This document shows positions 13,145-13,499 of a stretch of DNA of 13,499 nt, piece after piece (positions within the stretch are counted from its first letter, which is position 1; the number at the start of each line of letters is the position of its first letter). A program made the position numbers and the translations under genes. Below the pieces are notes generated by a model that saw only the letters and a list, made by a program, of their open reading frames with translations, ran no database searches and was not told where the DNA came from. Origin of the DNA: DATKYV01 sp035528275 (GTDB lineage Bacteria > Acidobacteriota > Terriglobia > UBA7540); NCBI GenBank assembly GCA_035528275.1, contig DATKYV010000147.1:1-13499 (forward strand). Direction: 5' to 3'.

Positions 13145-13499
13145 CTAATTCGAGGGACTTTTCTGTCGCCGTTTCTTGGCAGGGGCAATGAGAGGGGCGG
13201 TGAGTTTTTCATACAGGGCGAAGAGGTGCTCGACGCGTTGGCGGTCGTTTGGGAAGGGTTGGGGGCGGTAGCAGAGGTCAACGGCGCGGTCCAAGTCGGC
13301 GTGGGCTTTGACCAGCGCGGGCGGCTCGCCAGCGGATCGTACAGGTCGGCCAGCGTCGCGTCAGGAAATTTCTTGCGCGCATCCAGCACCGCTCGCGCAG
13401 CGGCTTCCACCGCAGCACGCTGTTTGGCGCTCGGCGCTTGGGGCCACGGGTAGTTGTTATAAACAATCTGGCTCGAGTACTGGTAATCCGACTTCATCC
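13145..13499 (-). pseudogene. C-terminal end of an MmeI-type DNA methyltransferase/restriction protein, frameshifted
   Basis: Only the last ~118 codons are in the window; the gene continues past the right edge. The first frame (from 13497) reads YSSQIVYNNYPWP near its start, then AVLDARKKFPDATLADLYDP, the typical C-terminus of large class I SAM-dependent DNA methyltransferases of the MmeI/type IIL group. At about 13321-13327 (GCGAGCCGCCC on the minus strand) homology moves to another frame. There it continues as PPALVKAHADLDRAVDLCYR, then FALYEKLTAPLIAPAKKRRQ, and stops at TAG 13145-13147. A single missing C explains the shift. This could be a real inactivating mutation or a sequencing error. 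Without it the protein would have a normal end. Such proteins combine methylation and cleavage or act with a partner in restriction; which applies here cannot be seen. Confidence 0.8.

Overview
The window is GC-rich chromosomal DNA from a diderm (Gram-negative type) bacterium. It carries lipid A genes (an LpxL/HtrB-type acyltransferase and lpxD), an outer-membrane beta-barrel protein ending in Phe, and periplasmic proteins with signal peptides or anchors. The gene mix and the palindromic 'GGCGGC...GCCGCC / GGCGGG...CCCGCC' intergenic elements remind me of Acidobacteria. That is an inference from style, since no marker gene settles it. I see no rRNA, tRNA, CRISPR array or phage genes.

Layout, left to right. 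(1) A flippase-like membrane protein (69-1139) and the ribonucleotide-reductase repressor nrdR (1227-1688) run forward. (2) They converge on a tandem-GNAT acetyltransferase (1844-2809, minus) across a 126-nt TA-flanked palindromic element. (3) Divergent from the acetyltransferase is a membrane-anchored alpha/beta-hydrolase-fold protein (3087-4034) that appears to lack its catalytic Ser and His. It is followed by the lipid A acyltransferase (4110-5090) and lpxD (5170-6189). (4) After a 450-nt non-coding leader come an outer-membrane porin-like protein (6640-7899), a ZnuA-type metal-binding protein (8021-8971) and a ZnuB-type permease (8989-9873). These look like one metal-uptake operon spanning outer membrane, periplasm and inner membrane, but no ATPase is encoded with it. 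A 117-nt imperfect palindrome sits between porin and znuA. (5) A membrane-anchored DsbA-type thiol oxidoreductase with a duplicated N-terminal module follows (10004-11110), with its own plausible promoter. (6) A 555-nt non-coding stretch rich in small hairpins separates it from a minus-strand MFS exporter (11666-12958). (7) At the right edge, beyond a second copy of the double-hairpin core, is the C-terminal end of an MmeI-type DNA methyltransferase/restriction protein, frameshifted in this sequence (13145-13499, minus).

Most genes are ordinary envelope and housekeeping functions. The points most worth a second look are the nested palindromic elements, two of which coincide with stop codons of neighbouring genes; the degenerate hydrolase; and the metal-uptake operon without an ATPase, whose binding protein has an altered ligand region. 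I did not find a clear new multi-gene defence or biosynthetic system.
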